From Trinickia dabaoshanensis (lineage in GTDB: Bacteria; Pseudomonadota; Gammaproteobacteria; Burkholderiales; Burkholderiaceae), in NCBI RefSeq assembly GCF_002879885.1, contig NZ_PNYA01000040.1:1-64000 (forward strand): a stretch of 64,000 nt of DNA. Direction: 5' to 3'. The translations under genes and the position numbers were made by a program. The notes under the pieces were generated by a model, which was not told the origin of the DNA, ran no database searches, and saw nothing but the letters and a program-made list of their open reading frames with translations. Shown here piece by piece: positions 1-8,975 of this stretch (its first letter is position 1; every line of letters begins with the position of its first letter).

Positions 1-500
1 GCGGGGCACTGGGCGGGGTCTTGTTGCTCGTGACCCCATCGTCGGTATTCGCCCGGCTCGTTCCGTGGCTCGTGCTGTTCGCCACCGCCGTGTTCGCTTG
101 GGGCAGCTTCGTTCGCCGCGCGCAGGAAGCCAAGACGCATCTTTCGCCCGCGGTCGCGGCCTTCGTTCAATTTCTGATCGCCATTTACGGCGGCTACTTC
201 GGCGGAGGGATCGGGTTCCTGATGATGGCGGCGCTGACGATGGCGGGACTGCCCACGCGCAACGCGGGTGCCACCAAGAACGCATTGGCCGGCGTGATGA
301 ACGCCGCGGCTGTCGCGATTTTCGTCACATCCTCGATGTTGCATTGGCGGGAAGCCATCGTCCTGGGGACAGGTGCCATCGCCGGCGGTCTCGCCGGAGT
401 ATGGGCGCTGCGCCGCGTCAACGAGCGCGTCCTGCGCATCGCGATCGTCTGCATCGGCGTTGCGTTGACGGTCGGTCTGTTCCTCAAACCGATCGGCTAA
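1..500 (+). CDS. TauE/SafE-type sulfite/organo-anion permease, 3' fragment
   Basis: The reading frame is open from the first base of the window, so the N-terminal part lies upstream and only about 165 residues are seen. The fragment has several hydrophobic segments separated by short basic loops, including a glycine-rich stretch (GGYFGGGIGF) and a membrane-embedded run after RNAGATKNALAG, both typical of the second half of TauE/SafE family (DUF81) permeases. These inner-membrane proteins are thought to export sulfite, sulfoacetate or related anions, but most members have no proven substrate. It lies about 16 kb from the sulfonate genes and next to an unrelated binding-protein gene, so a role in sulfite export here is only a possibility. 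Confidence 0.8.
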   Translation, partial: GALGGVLLLVTPSSVFARLVPWLVLFATAVFAWGSFVRRAQEAKTHLSPAVAAFVQFLIAIYGGYFGGGIGFLMMAALTMAGLPTRNAGATKNALAGVMNAAAVAIFVTSSMLHWREAIVLGTGAIAGGLAGVWALRRVNERVLRIAIVCIGVALTVGLFLKPIG

Positions 501-679
501 ACGATCGTGCTCGAGGCGCCTCGTTCGCGAGCATGGCGGCGACGCTCGTCGGGGGCCCTACCACGATGCGTCCGATCAAGGTCTTGCCTGCCCAGCATAG
601 CGCCCGGCCCCAACGCGGCAGACGAGTCCATGCAACCGCGTGCACGTGATTCGTCTCGGGATCGATGCTCGGGATAGTC

Positions 680-755
680 AGTGACTCGTCACGCACGCGT
701 GTTCTGGCGCGCGCTTGGGATTCCAGCGTCGCGGCCGACGGCCTACAATGCGCCG
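680..755 (+). promoter_or_regulatory. possible promoter of the PhnD-like gene
   Basis: A TACAAT -10-like hexamer sits at 744-749, a few bases upstream of the preferred ATG at 756. The only -35 candidate at the right distance (TTCCAG at 721-726) is weak. If this is the promoter, the transcript would be leaderless or nearly so, which fits the absence of a Shine-Dalgarno sequence. Confidence 0.25.
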
Positions 756-1580
756 ATGGACCGATGGATTGCCGCCCTACCGATGTACAACGTCACGCAG
801 CAGCACGAACGCCTGTGGCGCGCGCTGCTGACCGACGCCTTGGCGGCGTTCTCGCGTGCCGGCGGCCCAAGAAACGTCTCGTTACCCAACGCGCCGTACG
901 GTGAACTGGCACAGCTTTGGCGCCGTAGGGATGTGTTGCTGACGCAAACTTGCGGCTTCCCGTATCGCGTGCTCGGGCTGCATGAAGCGGTTCACCTGGT
1001 CGCGACCCCGGTGTTCGACGTCGAAGGCTGCGACGGGCCGCGCTACCGCAGCGTGTTGGTCGTCTCGACCGCCGCCTGGGAACGCGGCGCGAAAGCGTTG
1101 ACGTCCTGCTTCGGATTACGCGCTGCCTGCAACGGCGCGGATTCGCACAGCGGCATGAATGCGCTGCGCCACGCCGTTGCCGAATACGCGCGCGACGGGC
1201 GCTTCTTCTCCTCGGTCCTGTGGACCGGTTCTCATTCGGAATCACTGAAGGCCGTAAGCGACGCGCGCGCGGACATCGCCGCCATCGACTGCATCACGCT
1301 CGCTTTGTTGCGCGACGCTCGCCCCGATTTGCTCGACGACATCCGCGTGATCGGAATGAGCGCCAGTGCGCCGGGCCTACCGTTGATCGCGTCCCGCGCA
1401 CTCGGAAAAAATCATCTCGAGCCGTTGCGCGACGCCCTGAGCCACGCGGTCGAAGGCGATCCGGACCGTGCGCGCGCCTTGCGGCTGCGTGGTTTCGTTG
1501 CGCTATCCACCGAAGACTACGCGGACATCGAGCGCATGGCGAACGAAGCCATCGCGCTCGGATACCCCACCTTGCGCTAA
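756..1580 (+). CDS. PhnD-like phosphate/phosphonate-type binding-fold protein
   Basis: This 274-residue protein resembles the PhnD/SsuA/transferrin-like family: an N-terminal beta-strand (AALPMYNV), a central hinge region with TSCFGLRAACNG, and the SHSESLKAVSDARADIAAIDCIT segment in which such proteins close over an oxyanion ligand. No signal peptide is visible and no ABC permease or ATPase gene adjoins it, so it may be a soluble sensor or orphan binding protein rather than a transporter part. The start at 756 is preferred over an upstream GTG at 681 because homology begins there and a TACAAT box lies just before it. The ligand cannot be told from sequence. Confidence 0.7.
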   Translation: MDRWIAALPMYNVTQQHERLWRALLTDALAAFSRAGGPRNVSLPNAPYGELAQLWRRRDVLLTQTCGFPYRVLGLHEAVHLVATPVFDVEGCDGPRYRSVLVVSTAAWERGAKALTSCFGLRAACNGADSHSGMNALRHAVAEYARDGRFFSSVLWTGSHSESLKAVSDARADIAAIDCITLALLRDARPDLLDDIRVIGMSASAPGLPLIASRALGKNHLEPLRDALSHAVEGDPDRARALRLRGFVALSTEDYADIERMANEAIALGYPTLR

Positions 1581-1679
1581 ACGATTCACCGCATTCATTG
1601 CGTCTCTTTCCAGAGCGCGCAAGGCAAGGCGACGCTCGCGGTCGTCGGCGCAATTCATTCGATTCGAATGACCTGAAGG

Positions 1680-1719
1680 CGATCGAGCGTCACGCAGGCT
1701 GTTACCGTGCGCTCGATCG
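1680..1719 (-). terminator. hairpin downstream of rbsD
   Basis: A perfect 10-bp inverted repeat (CGATCGAGCG at 1680-1689, CGCTCGATCG at 1710-1719, 20-nt loop) starts 17 bp past the rbsD stop codon. It has no T tract, so it could be a weak or factor-assisted terminator or an mRNA-stabilising hairpin at the end of the rbs operon. Confidence 0.35.
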
Positions 1720-1736
1720 GAACCGGCTTTGGAACG

Positions 1737-2135
1737 TTAAAACGTCACGCCCGCCACCAGCATCAGGTTGGCGTAGGGCGTGCATTCGCCCGTGCGCACC
1801 ACGGCGCGGGCACGGTGCGAAAGGCGCTTCAGTTCTTCGTGCGTCACGACTTGGCGCGAACCGATCCGGCCGGCCCATTCGCTCGAGAGCCAAGCGTCGT
1901 TGCGTGCGAGCGTTTCGCTGGCGACGATATGAGACTCGACCTGCATCTCGCTCAGCAAAACGCGAATCGTCGTGGCGAGATCGGGCACACCCGGCGTCAG
2001 CGCAAGGTCGATGATCTCGGGCCCGGCCCCATGCGGCGCGGGCATCCCCGCGTCGGCGACGAGCACCATGTCGCCGTGGCCGAGCGTGGCGACGAGGCGC
2101 GAGAGCGCGCTATTGAGCAAATCGGTCTTTTTCAT
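1737..2135 (-). CDS. rbsD: D-ribose pyranase RbsD
   Basis: RbsD interconverts beta-pyranose and furanose forms of D-ribose, supplying ribokinase with its substrate in the cytoplasm. The 132-residue protein starts MKKTDLLNS, carries the GHGDMVLVADAGMP segment with the catalytic His, and ends with the family hallmark SGEC/TGEC-type PYANLMLVAGVTF tail. Length is close to the E. coli enzyme (139). A longer open frame upstream is not coding: similarity starts at the ATG at 2135, 5 bp after the rbsK stop. It is the last gene of the rbs operon, whereas in E. coli rbsD is first. Confidence 0.93.
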   Translation of the reverse strand: MKKTDLLNSALSRLVATLGHGDMVLVADAGMPAPHGAGPEIIDLALTPGVPDLATTIRVLLSEMQVESHIVASETLARNDAWLSSEWAGRIGSRQVVTHEELKRLSHRARAVVRTGECTPYANLMLVAGVTF

Positions 2136-2140
2136 ATTCG

Positions 2141-3094
2141 TCAGTCGGCCCAGCGGGGCACTTCGTGCAAAGCAGGAATCGAGGTCTGCGCGCCCGCACG
2201 CGTCACCGACAGCGCGGCGGCGGCCTGGCCGAACCGCACGGCCTCGTCGAGCGAGCGCTTCGCGGCAAGCGCGGCGCACAGGCCGCCCACGAACGTATCG
2301 CCCGCCGCCGTCGTATCGACCGCGGCGACCTTCGGGGCCGGGTAGTGCTTGCCGGCTTCGCCTTCAGCGAGTACCAGCACGCCGCGCTCGCCGAGCGTGA
2401 CTATGACGTTGCGCGCACCCTGCTCGCGCAGCTCCGCCGCGGCAGCAAGCGCGCTCTCGGGCGAATCCACCGTCACCCCCGACAAGACGGACGCCTCGCC
2501 TTCATTCGGAATCAAATAATCGGCGCATTCGAGCCAGTCGCGCGGCAGCGGTCCGGTTGCGGGCGCCGGATTGAGCACGACGATGCGACCGTGCCGGCGC
2601 GCGGCCCGCATCGCGGCAAACACCGTCTCGCCCGGCACCTCGAGCTGACAGACGAGCACGTCGGCCTGCTCGATCGTTTTCTCGTGCGCGGCGATCGCGC
2701 TCGTCGTCAACGCGCCGTTACTGCCGGCCACGATGACGATCGCGTTCTGCCCGGCATCGTCGACGACGATCATCGCGACGCCCGTCGGCAACGCCGCATC
2801 GGTCGCGACGGCGCTGCAGTCGATACCGTCCCGGCGCAACCCGGCGACCAATTGCGCGCCGTTCTCGTCGTTGCCTACGCAGCCGATCATCGCGACGTGC
2901 GCGCCCAAGCGTGCCGCGGCCACCGCCTGATTGCCGCCCTTGCCGCCCGCGACGTTGGCGAACGTCCGGCCGGCCAGTGTCTCGCCGGCGCTCGGCAAGC
3001 GCGGCGCGCGAATCACGAGATCCATGTTGAGGCTGCCGACCACGGTGACGCGGCCCGCATCTCGCTCTCCTGCTGTTGTGCTCATCAATGTCAT
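2141..3094 (-). CDS. rbsK: ribokinase RbsK
   Basis: Ribokinase phosphorylates D-ribose to ribose 5-phosphate with ATP. The 317-residue protein is a PfkB-family sugar kinase: an N-terminal GSLNMDLVI strand, the GGKGGNQAVAAARLG substrate-binding signature, and the C-terminal DTTAAGDTFVGGL motif with the catalytic Asp and anion hole. Its ATG overlaps the rbsR stop codon (ATGA), implying translational coupling; a second Met three codons later is an alternative start. It follows the regulator and precedes rbsD in a single-strand operon. Confidence 0.93.
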   Translation of the reverse strand: MTLMSTTAGERDAGRVTVVGSLNMDLVIRAPRLPSAGETLAGRTFANVAGGKGGNQAVAAARLGAHVAMIGCVGNDENGAQLVAGLRRDGIDCSAVATDAALPTGVAMIVVDDAGQNAIVIVAGSNGALTTSAIAAHEKTIEQADVLVCQLEVPGETVFAAMRAARRHGRIVVLNPAPATGPLPRDWLECADYLIPNEGEASVLSGVTVDSPESALAAAAELREQGARNVIVTLGERGVLVLAEGEAGKHYPAPKVAAVDTTAAGDTFVGGLCAALAAKRSLDEAVRFGQAAAALSVTRAGAQTSIPALHEVPRWAD

Positions 3095-4128
3095 GGGGCA
3101 ATGTGATTGGATTTATATCCCGCCGGCGCACGCAAGCGCGTACTCGACTCGCGCACGATCAAGCGCGGCTCGATCATGAGCGTGCGGGCGGGACCCGTAA
3201 CCGTACCGTTGATGCGTTCGAGCAACGTATTCGCGGCCGCGTCGCCCAGACGCAAGATCGCCTGGCCCACGGTGGAGAGCGCCGGATACACGTAGCGGCT
3301 CATCTCCACGTCGTCGAATCCGACGATCGAGCAATCGGCCGGAATGCGCAACCCGCGCTCGGCGGCCGCGCGCAGCGCGCCCATCGCCATGAGGTCGTTG
3401 CTCGCGAAAATCGCCGTCGGCGCGAGCGAATCGAACAGCTCGCAGGCCGCCGCGTAACCGCCCGGGGCCGTGAAGTTACCTTCGACGATCGCACCGGGCA
3501 AAACCTGCACGCCGCGCTCGGCCATCGCGCGCCTGAACCCCGCTACCCGGATCGCGCTGACCGCCGTATCGCTGGCCCCCGCGATACAACCGATCCGCGT
3601 GTGGCCGAGATCGAGCAAATGTTGCGTAGCCATCATCGCGCCCGCCTCATGATCGATCTGCACGAGATCGGCATCGAGCCCGGCAATGGGCCGATCGACG
3701 ATCACGACGGGCACGCGCACCGCTCTCAAGTCGTCGGCGACCGATTCGTCGTCGTCGACGGACGCGACGATCACGCCGTCGATACGGTTTTGGTGCAGCG
3801 CCCGCAGACATTCGCGCTGCGTGACGAGGTTATTGTCCGAATTGCACAGAAAGACGCAGTAACCGCGCCGCCGCAGCGATCCCTCGATCCCGCGCGCGAA
3901 CTCGGCGAAGTACGGGTTCGTGTTGTTCGGTACGACGAGCCCGATCGTCGAGGTGGTCTTCGCCTTCAGCGAGCGTGCCGGCGCCGAGGGCACGTAGTTC
4001 ATTTCGGCAATCGCCGCCAGCACGCGCTCGCGCTTTTCGTCGCTGACGGGCCGTGTGTTGTTCAGGACGTGCGACACCGTGGTGTACGACACCCCCGCTC
4101 GCTTGGCTACGTCTCGGATAGTCCACAT
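3091..4128 (-). CDS. rbsR: LacI-family ribose repressor RbsR
   Basis: A 345-residue LacI/PurR-type repressor embedded in the rbs operon. The N-terminal helix-turn-helix (about residues 3-23, DVAKRAGVSYTTVSHVLN) is followed by a hinge helix (PSAPARSLKAKTT) and a periplasmic-binding-protein-like effector domain. The recognition helix TTVSHVLN is nearly that of PurR, which binds sites of the GCAAACGTTTGC type. This agrees with the GCAACCGGTTGC palindromes found upstream of rbsB. Effector is inferred to be ribose from the operon. The stop codon overlaps the rbsK start. Confidence 0.9.
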   Translation of the reverse strand: MWTIRDVAKRAGVSYTTVSHVLNNTRPVSDEKRERVLAAIAEMNYVPSAPARSLKAKTTSTIGLVVPNNTNPYFAEFARGIEGSLRRRGYCVFLCNSDNNLVTQRECLRALHQNRIDGVIVASVDDDESVADDLRAVRVPVVIVDRPIAGLDADLVQIDHEAGAMMATQHLLDLGHTRIGCIAGASDTAVSAIRVAGFRRAMAERGVQVLPGAIVEGNFTAPGGYAAACELFDSLAPTAIFASNDLMAMGALRAAAERGLRIPADCSIVGFDDVEMSRYVYPALSTVGQAILRLGDAAANTLLERINGTVTGPARTLMIEPRLIVRESSTRLRAPAGYKSNHIAP

Positions 4129-4153
4129 GATGAGCTCGCGCGCGCCGTCCTGC

Positions 4154-5152
4154 TTAGGCCCGGCTCGCGCCGCGCCGGCTCCGGTAGGTATCGAGCACCA
4201 CCGCGATCACGATCACCATGCCGGTGATGATCCGCTTGGTGGGCTCGTTCGCGCCGATCTGCGCGAGGCCCGCCGCGAGCACGGAGATGATTAGGACACC
4301 GAAGAACGTGCTGATGACCGAACCGCGCCCGCCCATGAGACTCGTCCCGCCGATCACGACCGCCGCGATCACTTGCAACTCGATACCCACACCCGCGTTC
4401 GGGTCGGCCGCCTCCAGGCGCGAGACCTGAAACAGCGAGGCGAGCCCGGCGAGCGCGCCCATCAACGCGAACACGATGACCTTGTAGGGACGCGGATCGA
4501 TGCCGGCCAACCGCACCGCGGTTTCGTTCGTGCCGATACCGATGAGGCAGCGGCCGAACACGGTACGGCGCAACACCAACTGGGCAACCACCATGACGAT
4601 CATCGCGATGACGAAGGCAGGCGAGATGCCGGCGGCGAACGGATTGGCCAACCAATCGAAGGTACTGCCGATATACGAGGTGCGAGAGTTCGTCAGTTGA
4701 TACGCGAGCCCGCGCGCCATTTCGAGCACGCCGAGCGACACGATGAACGACGGGATGCGCCACGCAACGGTCACGAACCCGGTCAAGCTGCCGGCCAGCG
4801 CCGCCACGACGAGCCCGGCGAACGCGGCCGGCAGCGCGCTCCAATGCCATTGCAGCGCCACGACGCTCACGGCCGACGCGGCGAGCGCGAGCACGGAGCC
4901 GACCGATAGATCGATCCCGGCGATGATGAGCACGAACGTCATACCGACCGACATGACGACGAGATCCGGAATCTGATTGGCGATCGTCACGAACGTTTCG
5001 TACGTGAAGAAATGCGAACTCAGCGTGGAGAAGAGCGCGATCATCGCGGCGAGCGCGCCGACGAGGCCGAGGTAGCTCGTCAGTTCGACGCGGGCCGCGC
5101 CCTTGAGTTTGGGCGCCGCGGTCTCGAGGGGCGTGTTGGAGGAAATCGTCAT
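4154..5152 (-). CDS. rbsC: ribose ABC transporter permease RbsC
   Basis: The 332-residue inner-membrane permease has the many hydrophobic segments and the conserved signatures of the sugar BPD_transp_2 family, including LIIAGIDLSVGSVLALA and the GRCLIGIGTNETAVRLAGI cytoplasmic loop that contacts the ATPase. It forms the pore for ribose with RbsA and RbsB. Its ATG overlaps the rbsA stop codon by 4 bp, so the two are probably translationally coupled. Start at 5152 is the only upstream Met in frame. Confidence 0.93.
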   Translation of the reverse strand: MTISSNTPLETAAPKLKGAARVELTSYLGLVGALAAMIALFSTLSSHFFTYETFVTIANQIPDLVVMSVGMTFVLIIAGIDLSVGSVLALAASAVSVVALQWHWSALPAAFAGLVVAALAGSLTGFVTVAWRIPSFIVSLGVLEMARGLAYQLTNSRTSYIGSTFDWLANPFAAGISPAFVIAMIVMVVAQLVLRRTVFGRCLIGIGTNETAVRLAGIDPRPYKVIVFALMGALAGLASLFQVSRLEAADPNAGVGIELQVIAAVVIGGTSLMGGRGSVISTFFGVLIISVLAAGLAQIGANEPTKRIITGMVIVIAVVLDTYRSRRGASRA

Positions 5153-6714
5153 GATGCTTCTCTCGTCAATAGTGCGTCACGTTTCGCGTAGCCCGAAAAT
5201 GCGGCGGCCAGCAAATCGTCTTGAGTCCATTCGTCGCGTTCGAAAATACGAACCAGCTTGCCCGCCGACATGACGCCGATTCGATCGCAAATGAGCATCA
5301 GCTCGCGCAACTCGCTCGAGACGACGACGAGCGCCTTACCCTTTTTCGCTTCTTCCCCGAGCAGGCTGTAGATCTCGAACTTCGCGCCGACGTCGATGCC
5401 GCGCGTGGGTTCGTCGAACAGCAAGACGTCCGCGTCGCGTTCGAGCCAGCGCCCGATCACGACCTTCTGCTGATTGCCGCCCGAGAGTTCGCCCACGGCC
5501 TGCTGCTCATCGGCGCAGCGTATTCGCATCGCGTCGATGTGGCGTTGTGCGAGCGCTCGTTCGCGCCGCCCGTCGATCCAACCGAGGCGCGAGACGGCGC
5601 TGAAATTATTGAGGGCGATGTTCGAGGCGATCGACTGCGTGAGCATCAGCCCTTCGCTCTTGCGATCCTCGGTGATGAGGGCCATGCCCCGCTTCACCGC
5701 ATCGGCCGGGGAGCCGATCGACACGCGCTTGGGCGGAATCCCGATCGACACCTCGCCGCTATCCTTGGCATCGGCGCCGAAGATCGCGCGCAACAGCTCC
5801 GTGCGCCCCGACCCGATCAAACCGCTGATGCCGAAAATCTCCCCGCTCTTGACCTCGAACGAGACATCCTGAACCAGCGTGCCGCGCGTGAGCTTCTCGA
5901 CGCGCAGCATGGGCGCGCCGATCTTGCGTTCGCCGAACTCGATCGTCTCGCCGATATCGCGGCCGACCATCTGCGTGACGAGCCGGTCGGTGGTGTACTC
6001 GGCGATCGGCCCGACGCTCACGAGCTTGCCGTCGCGCAAGACGGCAACACGCTCGGAAATACGCGCGAGCTCCTCGAGCCGATGCGAGATATAGACGATC
6101 GACACGCCGTCTCGCTTGAGCCGTTCGATCTGATGAAACAGCAAATCGACCTCGCGGCCCGTCAGCATCGCCGTGGGCTCGTCGAGAATCAGCACGCGGC
6201 AATCGCCGATCAAGTTACGCGCGATCTCGACGAGTTGCTGGAAGCCGATCCCGAGTTCGCTAACGGGCGTATCGGGGTCGAGCGCTTCGAGCCCGACCCG
6301 AGCCATCGCTACACGAGCGTCTTCGCGCAGTCGCTTGCGCGAGATCCATCCGATTCCCTTGACGGCCGGAAGACGGTTCAAGAACAGGTTCTCGGCGATG
6401 GTGAGCGTGGGCAGCAGGTTGAGCTCCTGCATCACCATCCTCACCCCGAGCGCCTCGGCTTCGCTGCGGCTCGCGGGCGCATACGGCTGCCCGCGATAAT
6501 GCATGACGCCTTCGGTCGGCTCGACGAGGCCGCTGATGATCTTCGACAGCGTACTCTTGCCCGCGCCGTTCTCCCCCGTGAGCGCGAGCACTTCGCCCGC
6601 GTTCAAGGTGAGATCGATGCCCGTCAGGACGGGCACCGCGTACGTCTTGCCCACCCCGCCGACCGTGAGCACGGGGCCGCCGTGCGGCACGGCGGCCGTT
6701 GAAACTGCTTTCAT
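5149..6714 (-). CDS. rbsA: ribose ABC transporter ATPase RbsA
   Basis: A 521-residue fused ATPase with two nucleotide-binding domains, as usual for CUT2 sugar importers. The first has Walker A GENGAGKST, Walker B RVLILDEPTA and an intact Q-loop. The second has the degenerate Walker A GLIGSGRTEL typical of RbsA/AraG, then LSGGNQQKV and LLFDEPTRGIDVG. It energises ribose uptake at the inner membrane. It sits 69 bp downstream of rbsB and overlaps rbsC. Confidence 0.93.
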   Translation of the reverse strand: MKAVSTAAVPHGGPVLTVGGVGKTYAVPVLTGIDLTLNAGEVLALTGENGAGKSTLSKIISGLVEPTEGVMHYRGQPYAPASRSEAEALGVRMVMQELNLLPTLTIAENLFLNRLPAVKGIGWISRKRLREDARVAMARVGLEALDPDTPVSELGIGFQQLVEIARNLIGDCRVLILDEPTAMLTGREVDLLFHQIERLKRDGVSIVYISHRLEELARISERVAVLRDGKLVSVGPIAEYTTDRLVTQMVGRDIGETIEFGERKIGAPMLRVEKLTRGTLVQDVSFEVKSGEIFGISGLIGSGRTELLRAIFGADAKDSGEVSIGIPPKRVSIGSPADAVKRGMALITEDRKSEGLMLTQSIASNIALNNFSAVSRLGWIDGRRERALAQRHIDAMRIRCADEQQAVGELSGGNQQKVVIGRWLERDADVLLFDEPTRGIDVGAKFEIYSLLGEEAKKGKALVVVSSELRELMLICDRIGVMSAGKLVRIFERDEWTQDDLLAAAFSGYAKRDALLTREAS

Positions 6715-6783
6715 GCACCCTCCTTCGCAAGCGCACCAGCGCGAAGGCCGACTCCCGTGTTCCGGCCTGACGATACGTCGAAC

Positions 6784-7743
6784 TTACTTCTTGACGATCA
6801 GTTCGACCGGCGTTTCGACGAGGCTCGACAGCTCGCTTTGCTTCTTGTGTCCCTTGATCGCCTTAAGCGCCGTATCGATGCCGAACACGGCCTGCTTCGC
6901 GGCGAACTGATCGACGGTGGCCAAGACGCGGCCGTCGGCCAGCATCGGCTTGACGGCGGCGATGTTATCGTAGCCCACCACCGCCACCTTGCCCGCGCGG
7001 CCCGCCGCACGCACCGCCGCAACCGCGCCGAGCGCCATGTTGTCGTTGCCGCACAGGAGCGCCTTCAGGTTCGGATCGGCGTTGAGCATCGAGGACGCCA
7101 CCGCGTTGCCCTTATCGATTTCCCAGTCGCCCGACTGCACGGAGGCGACCTTGATGCCCGCCGCCGCCATGGCGTCCTTGAAGCCGGCCGTGCGCTGCTG
7201 CGCATTCGTCGTCGTCGACACACCCTCGATGATGCCGACCTCGTCGCCCTTGTTCAGCTTCTTCGCGAGATAGTCGCCGGCCAGGCGCGCGCCCTTACGA
7301 TTGTCGGGGCCGACGAACGGCACCGTGAGGCTCTTGGACTTCAGCACGTCCGGATCGAGCCGGTTGTCGATGTTCACGACGATGATGCCGGCGTCGATCG
7401 CTTTCTTGATCACGGGTACCATCGCCTTCGAATCGGCGGGCGCGATCACGATGGCATCGACCTTCGATACGATCATTTGATCGACGATCCGGATCTGCGC
7501 GGCCGTATCGGTTTCATCCTTGATGCCGTTCGAAATCAGATCGAAATCGGCGGCGTGATGCTTTTGGTAATCCTTCGCGCCGTCTTCCATCGTCAGGAAG
7601 AACTCGTTGGCCAGCGATTTCATGACCAAGGCGACTTTCGGCTTGTGCGCGGCATCTTGCGCGTGCGCGCCAACCGGCAGCACGACGGCGGCAGCCAACC
7701 CGATGCATGCAGCCAGCACGCGGCGACGGACGGGGGTCTTCAT
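6784..7743 (-). CDS. rbsB: periplasmic ribose-binding protein RbsB
   Basis: The 319-residue protein has a cleavable signal peptide (MKTPVRRR, hydrophobic core, AHA|Q site near residue 27) and a type I periplasmic binding fold (KPKVALVMKSLANEF, VDAIVIAPADSKAMVP, ALLCGNDNMALGAVAAV). It captures ribose and delivers it to RbsC/RbsA. The ATG at 7743 is chosen over an upstream in-frame start because it begins the signal peptide and has a GGAG ribosome-binding site. It is the first gene of the operon and lies directly downstream of the operator cluster. Confidence 0.93.
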   Translation of the reverse strand: MKTPVRRRVLAACIGLAAAVVLPVGAHAQDAAHKPKVALVMKSLANEFFLTMEDGAKDYQKHHAADFDLISNGIKDETDTAAQIRIVDQMIVSKVDAIVIAPADSKAMVPVIKKAIDAGIIVVNIDNRLDPDVLKSKSLTVPFVGPDNRKGARLAGDYLAKKLNKGDEVGIIEGVSTTTNAQQRTAGFKDAMAAAGIKVASVQSGDWEIDKGNAVASSMLNADPNLKALLCGNDNMALGAVAAVRAAGRAGKVAVVGYDNIAAVKPMLADGRVLATVDQFAAKQAVFGIDTALKAIKGHKKQSELSSLVETPVELIVKK

Positions 7744-7803
7744 ACGGTGTCTCCTGAAATCGTTCGATTTGGTTGTTCGTTGCGGCTGCCTTGCTGTTAA
7801 CCC

Positions 7804-7877
7804 GCAACCGGTTGCGCAACCGGTTGCGCAACAAAAATCGTCGAAATGACGAGAAAATGATGCGCGCAACCGGTTGC
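7804..7877 (-). promoter_or_regulatory. triple RbsR operator cluster upstream of rbsB
   Basis: The 12-bp perfect palindrome GCAACCGGTTGC occurs three times: 7804-7815, 7816-7827 (abutting) and 7866-7877. The central CG and the GCAA/TTGC arms are those of LacI/PurR-family operators. Centres are 12 and 50 bp apart. The sites lie 61-134 bp upstream of the rbsB start codon and fit the PurR-like recognition helix of the RbsR encoded in the same operon. The identity of the binding protein is inferred. Confidence 0.75.
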
Positions 7878-8035
7878 GGATCGAATGTTCGGGGAGACGT
7901 TTCGCAAAGTCAACCGTTCGTTGTTGTGCGGTGCGCCATCGCGCCGGTTGACGTGGGTCATCGAGCGCGCCCGATATCGGCCGATGATGGGAGGACGAGA
8001 AATCCGGCGCCTTGTGCGCCGTACAGAGGCGCGCA

Positions 8036-8926
8036 ATGACCGAGCACCCGGATTACGAAGATCAAGCCGACGACGCGCAGGCGTCGGAGCGAGTCGACAA
8101 GCTCATCGCGAGCGCGAGCTACCGGCAAGCCGACGAGGACAGAGCGTTTCTCATGCGGCCCGAGATGTGCGGCGTGCGCCTGCAACTGGACTTTTGGAAA
8201 ACCGAAGAGAGCTTGCTGCGTCACGGCATCGAGCACACCGTGGTCGTCTACGGCAGCACGCGCCTCGTCGAGCCGCGCGCCGCCCGGCAACGGCTCGAGC
8301 TTGCGCAACGCTCGCTGGCGGAGGCGCCCTCCGACGTTGGCCGCGCGCGCGCCGTCGATGCGGCGAAGCGTCTGCTCGACAAAAGCCGCTTCTATTCGAT
8401 CGCCCGGCGCTTCGGCCGGCTCGTCGGCAGCCGGCGCGCCACCGCCCTGCTACCGAAGCTCGCCGTCGTGACGGGCGGCGGCCCCGGCATCATGGAGGCG
8501 GCCAACCGCGGCGCGTTCGAATCCGGCGCGCCCAGTATCGGGTTGAATATCTCCTTGCCGAACGAGCAACGGCCCAATCCCTATATCAGCCCAGACTTGT
8601 GCTTCAGGCTGCACTATTTCGCGATCCGGAAAATGCACTTGCTCGAGCGCGCCAAGGCCGCCGTGTTTTTTCCCGGCGGCTACGGCACGTGCGACGAACT
8701 GTTCGAAGTGCTGACGCTCTTGCAGACGGGCAAAATCACGCCGCTGCCCGTCGTGCTGGTGGGTGAACGCTATTGGCGCCGGGCGATCGATTTCGACTTC
8801 CTCGTCGATGAAGGAACGATCGCCAAGCATGACTTGGACTGGTTCGCGTTCGCCGAATCGGCCGATGAGATCTGGGAGTCGATTTCCCGCTGGCATTGCG
8901 CGAGGCATTGCCTGGACGAGGTGTGA
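8036..8926 (+). CDS. LOG-family (TIGR00730-like) nucleoside-monophosphate phosphoribohydrolase-type protein
   Basis: A 296-residue Rossmann-fold protein of the lysine-decarboxylase-like/LOG group. The phosphate-binding VTGGGPGIMEAANRGA segment and the family signature PGGYGTCDELFE (consensus PGGxGTxxE) are both present. LOG proteins release cytokinin bases from their nucleotides in plants and some bacteria, but many bacterial members act on AMP or have unknown roles, so no specific reaction is claimed. It is longer at the N-terminus than short LOGs. Start at 8036 has an AGAGG just upstream; a TTG at 8012 is less likely. Confidence 0.8.
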   Translation: MTEHPDYEDQADDAQASERVDKLIASASYRQADEDRAFLMRPEMCGVRLQLDFWKTEESLLRHGIEHTVVVYGSTRLVEPRAARQRLELAQRSLAEAPSDVGRARAVDAAKRLLDKSRFYSIARRFGRLVGSRRATALLPKLAVVTGGGPGIMEAANRGAFESGAPSIGLNISLPNEQRPNPYISPDLCFRLHYFAIRKMHLLERAKAAVFFPGGYGTCDELFEVLTLLQTGKITPLPVVLVGERYWRRAIDFDFLVDEGTIAKHDLDWFAFAESADEIWESISRWHCARHCLDEV

Positions 8927-8928
8927 CC

Positions 8929-8942
8929 GGCGGCGCGCCGCC
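8929..8942. terminator. GC palindrome between convergent genes
   Basis: A perfect 14-bp palindrome (GGCGGCGCGCCGCC) immediately follows the LOG-family stop codon and precedes the end of the convergent small membrane-protein gene. It could form a short hairpin on either transcript; no T tract is present. Confidence 0.25.
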
Positions 8943-8975
8943 GCCATTCGCGCGGCGCAGGTTCTCTTAATGGCC

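Noticed and set aside
484-696. 70-residue minus-strand ORF with a GTG start
   Set aside because: No ribosome-binding site, no recognisable family, and it overlaps the end of the TauE fragment; coding by chance in high-GC DNA is likely.
5221-6702. 493-residue antisense ORF over rbsA
   Set aside because: Shadow of the well-supported rbsA frame, with Arg/Ala/Asp-rich composition and no family.
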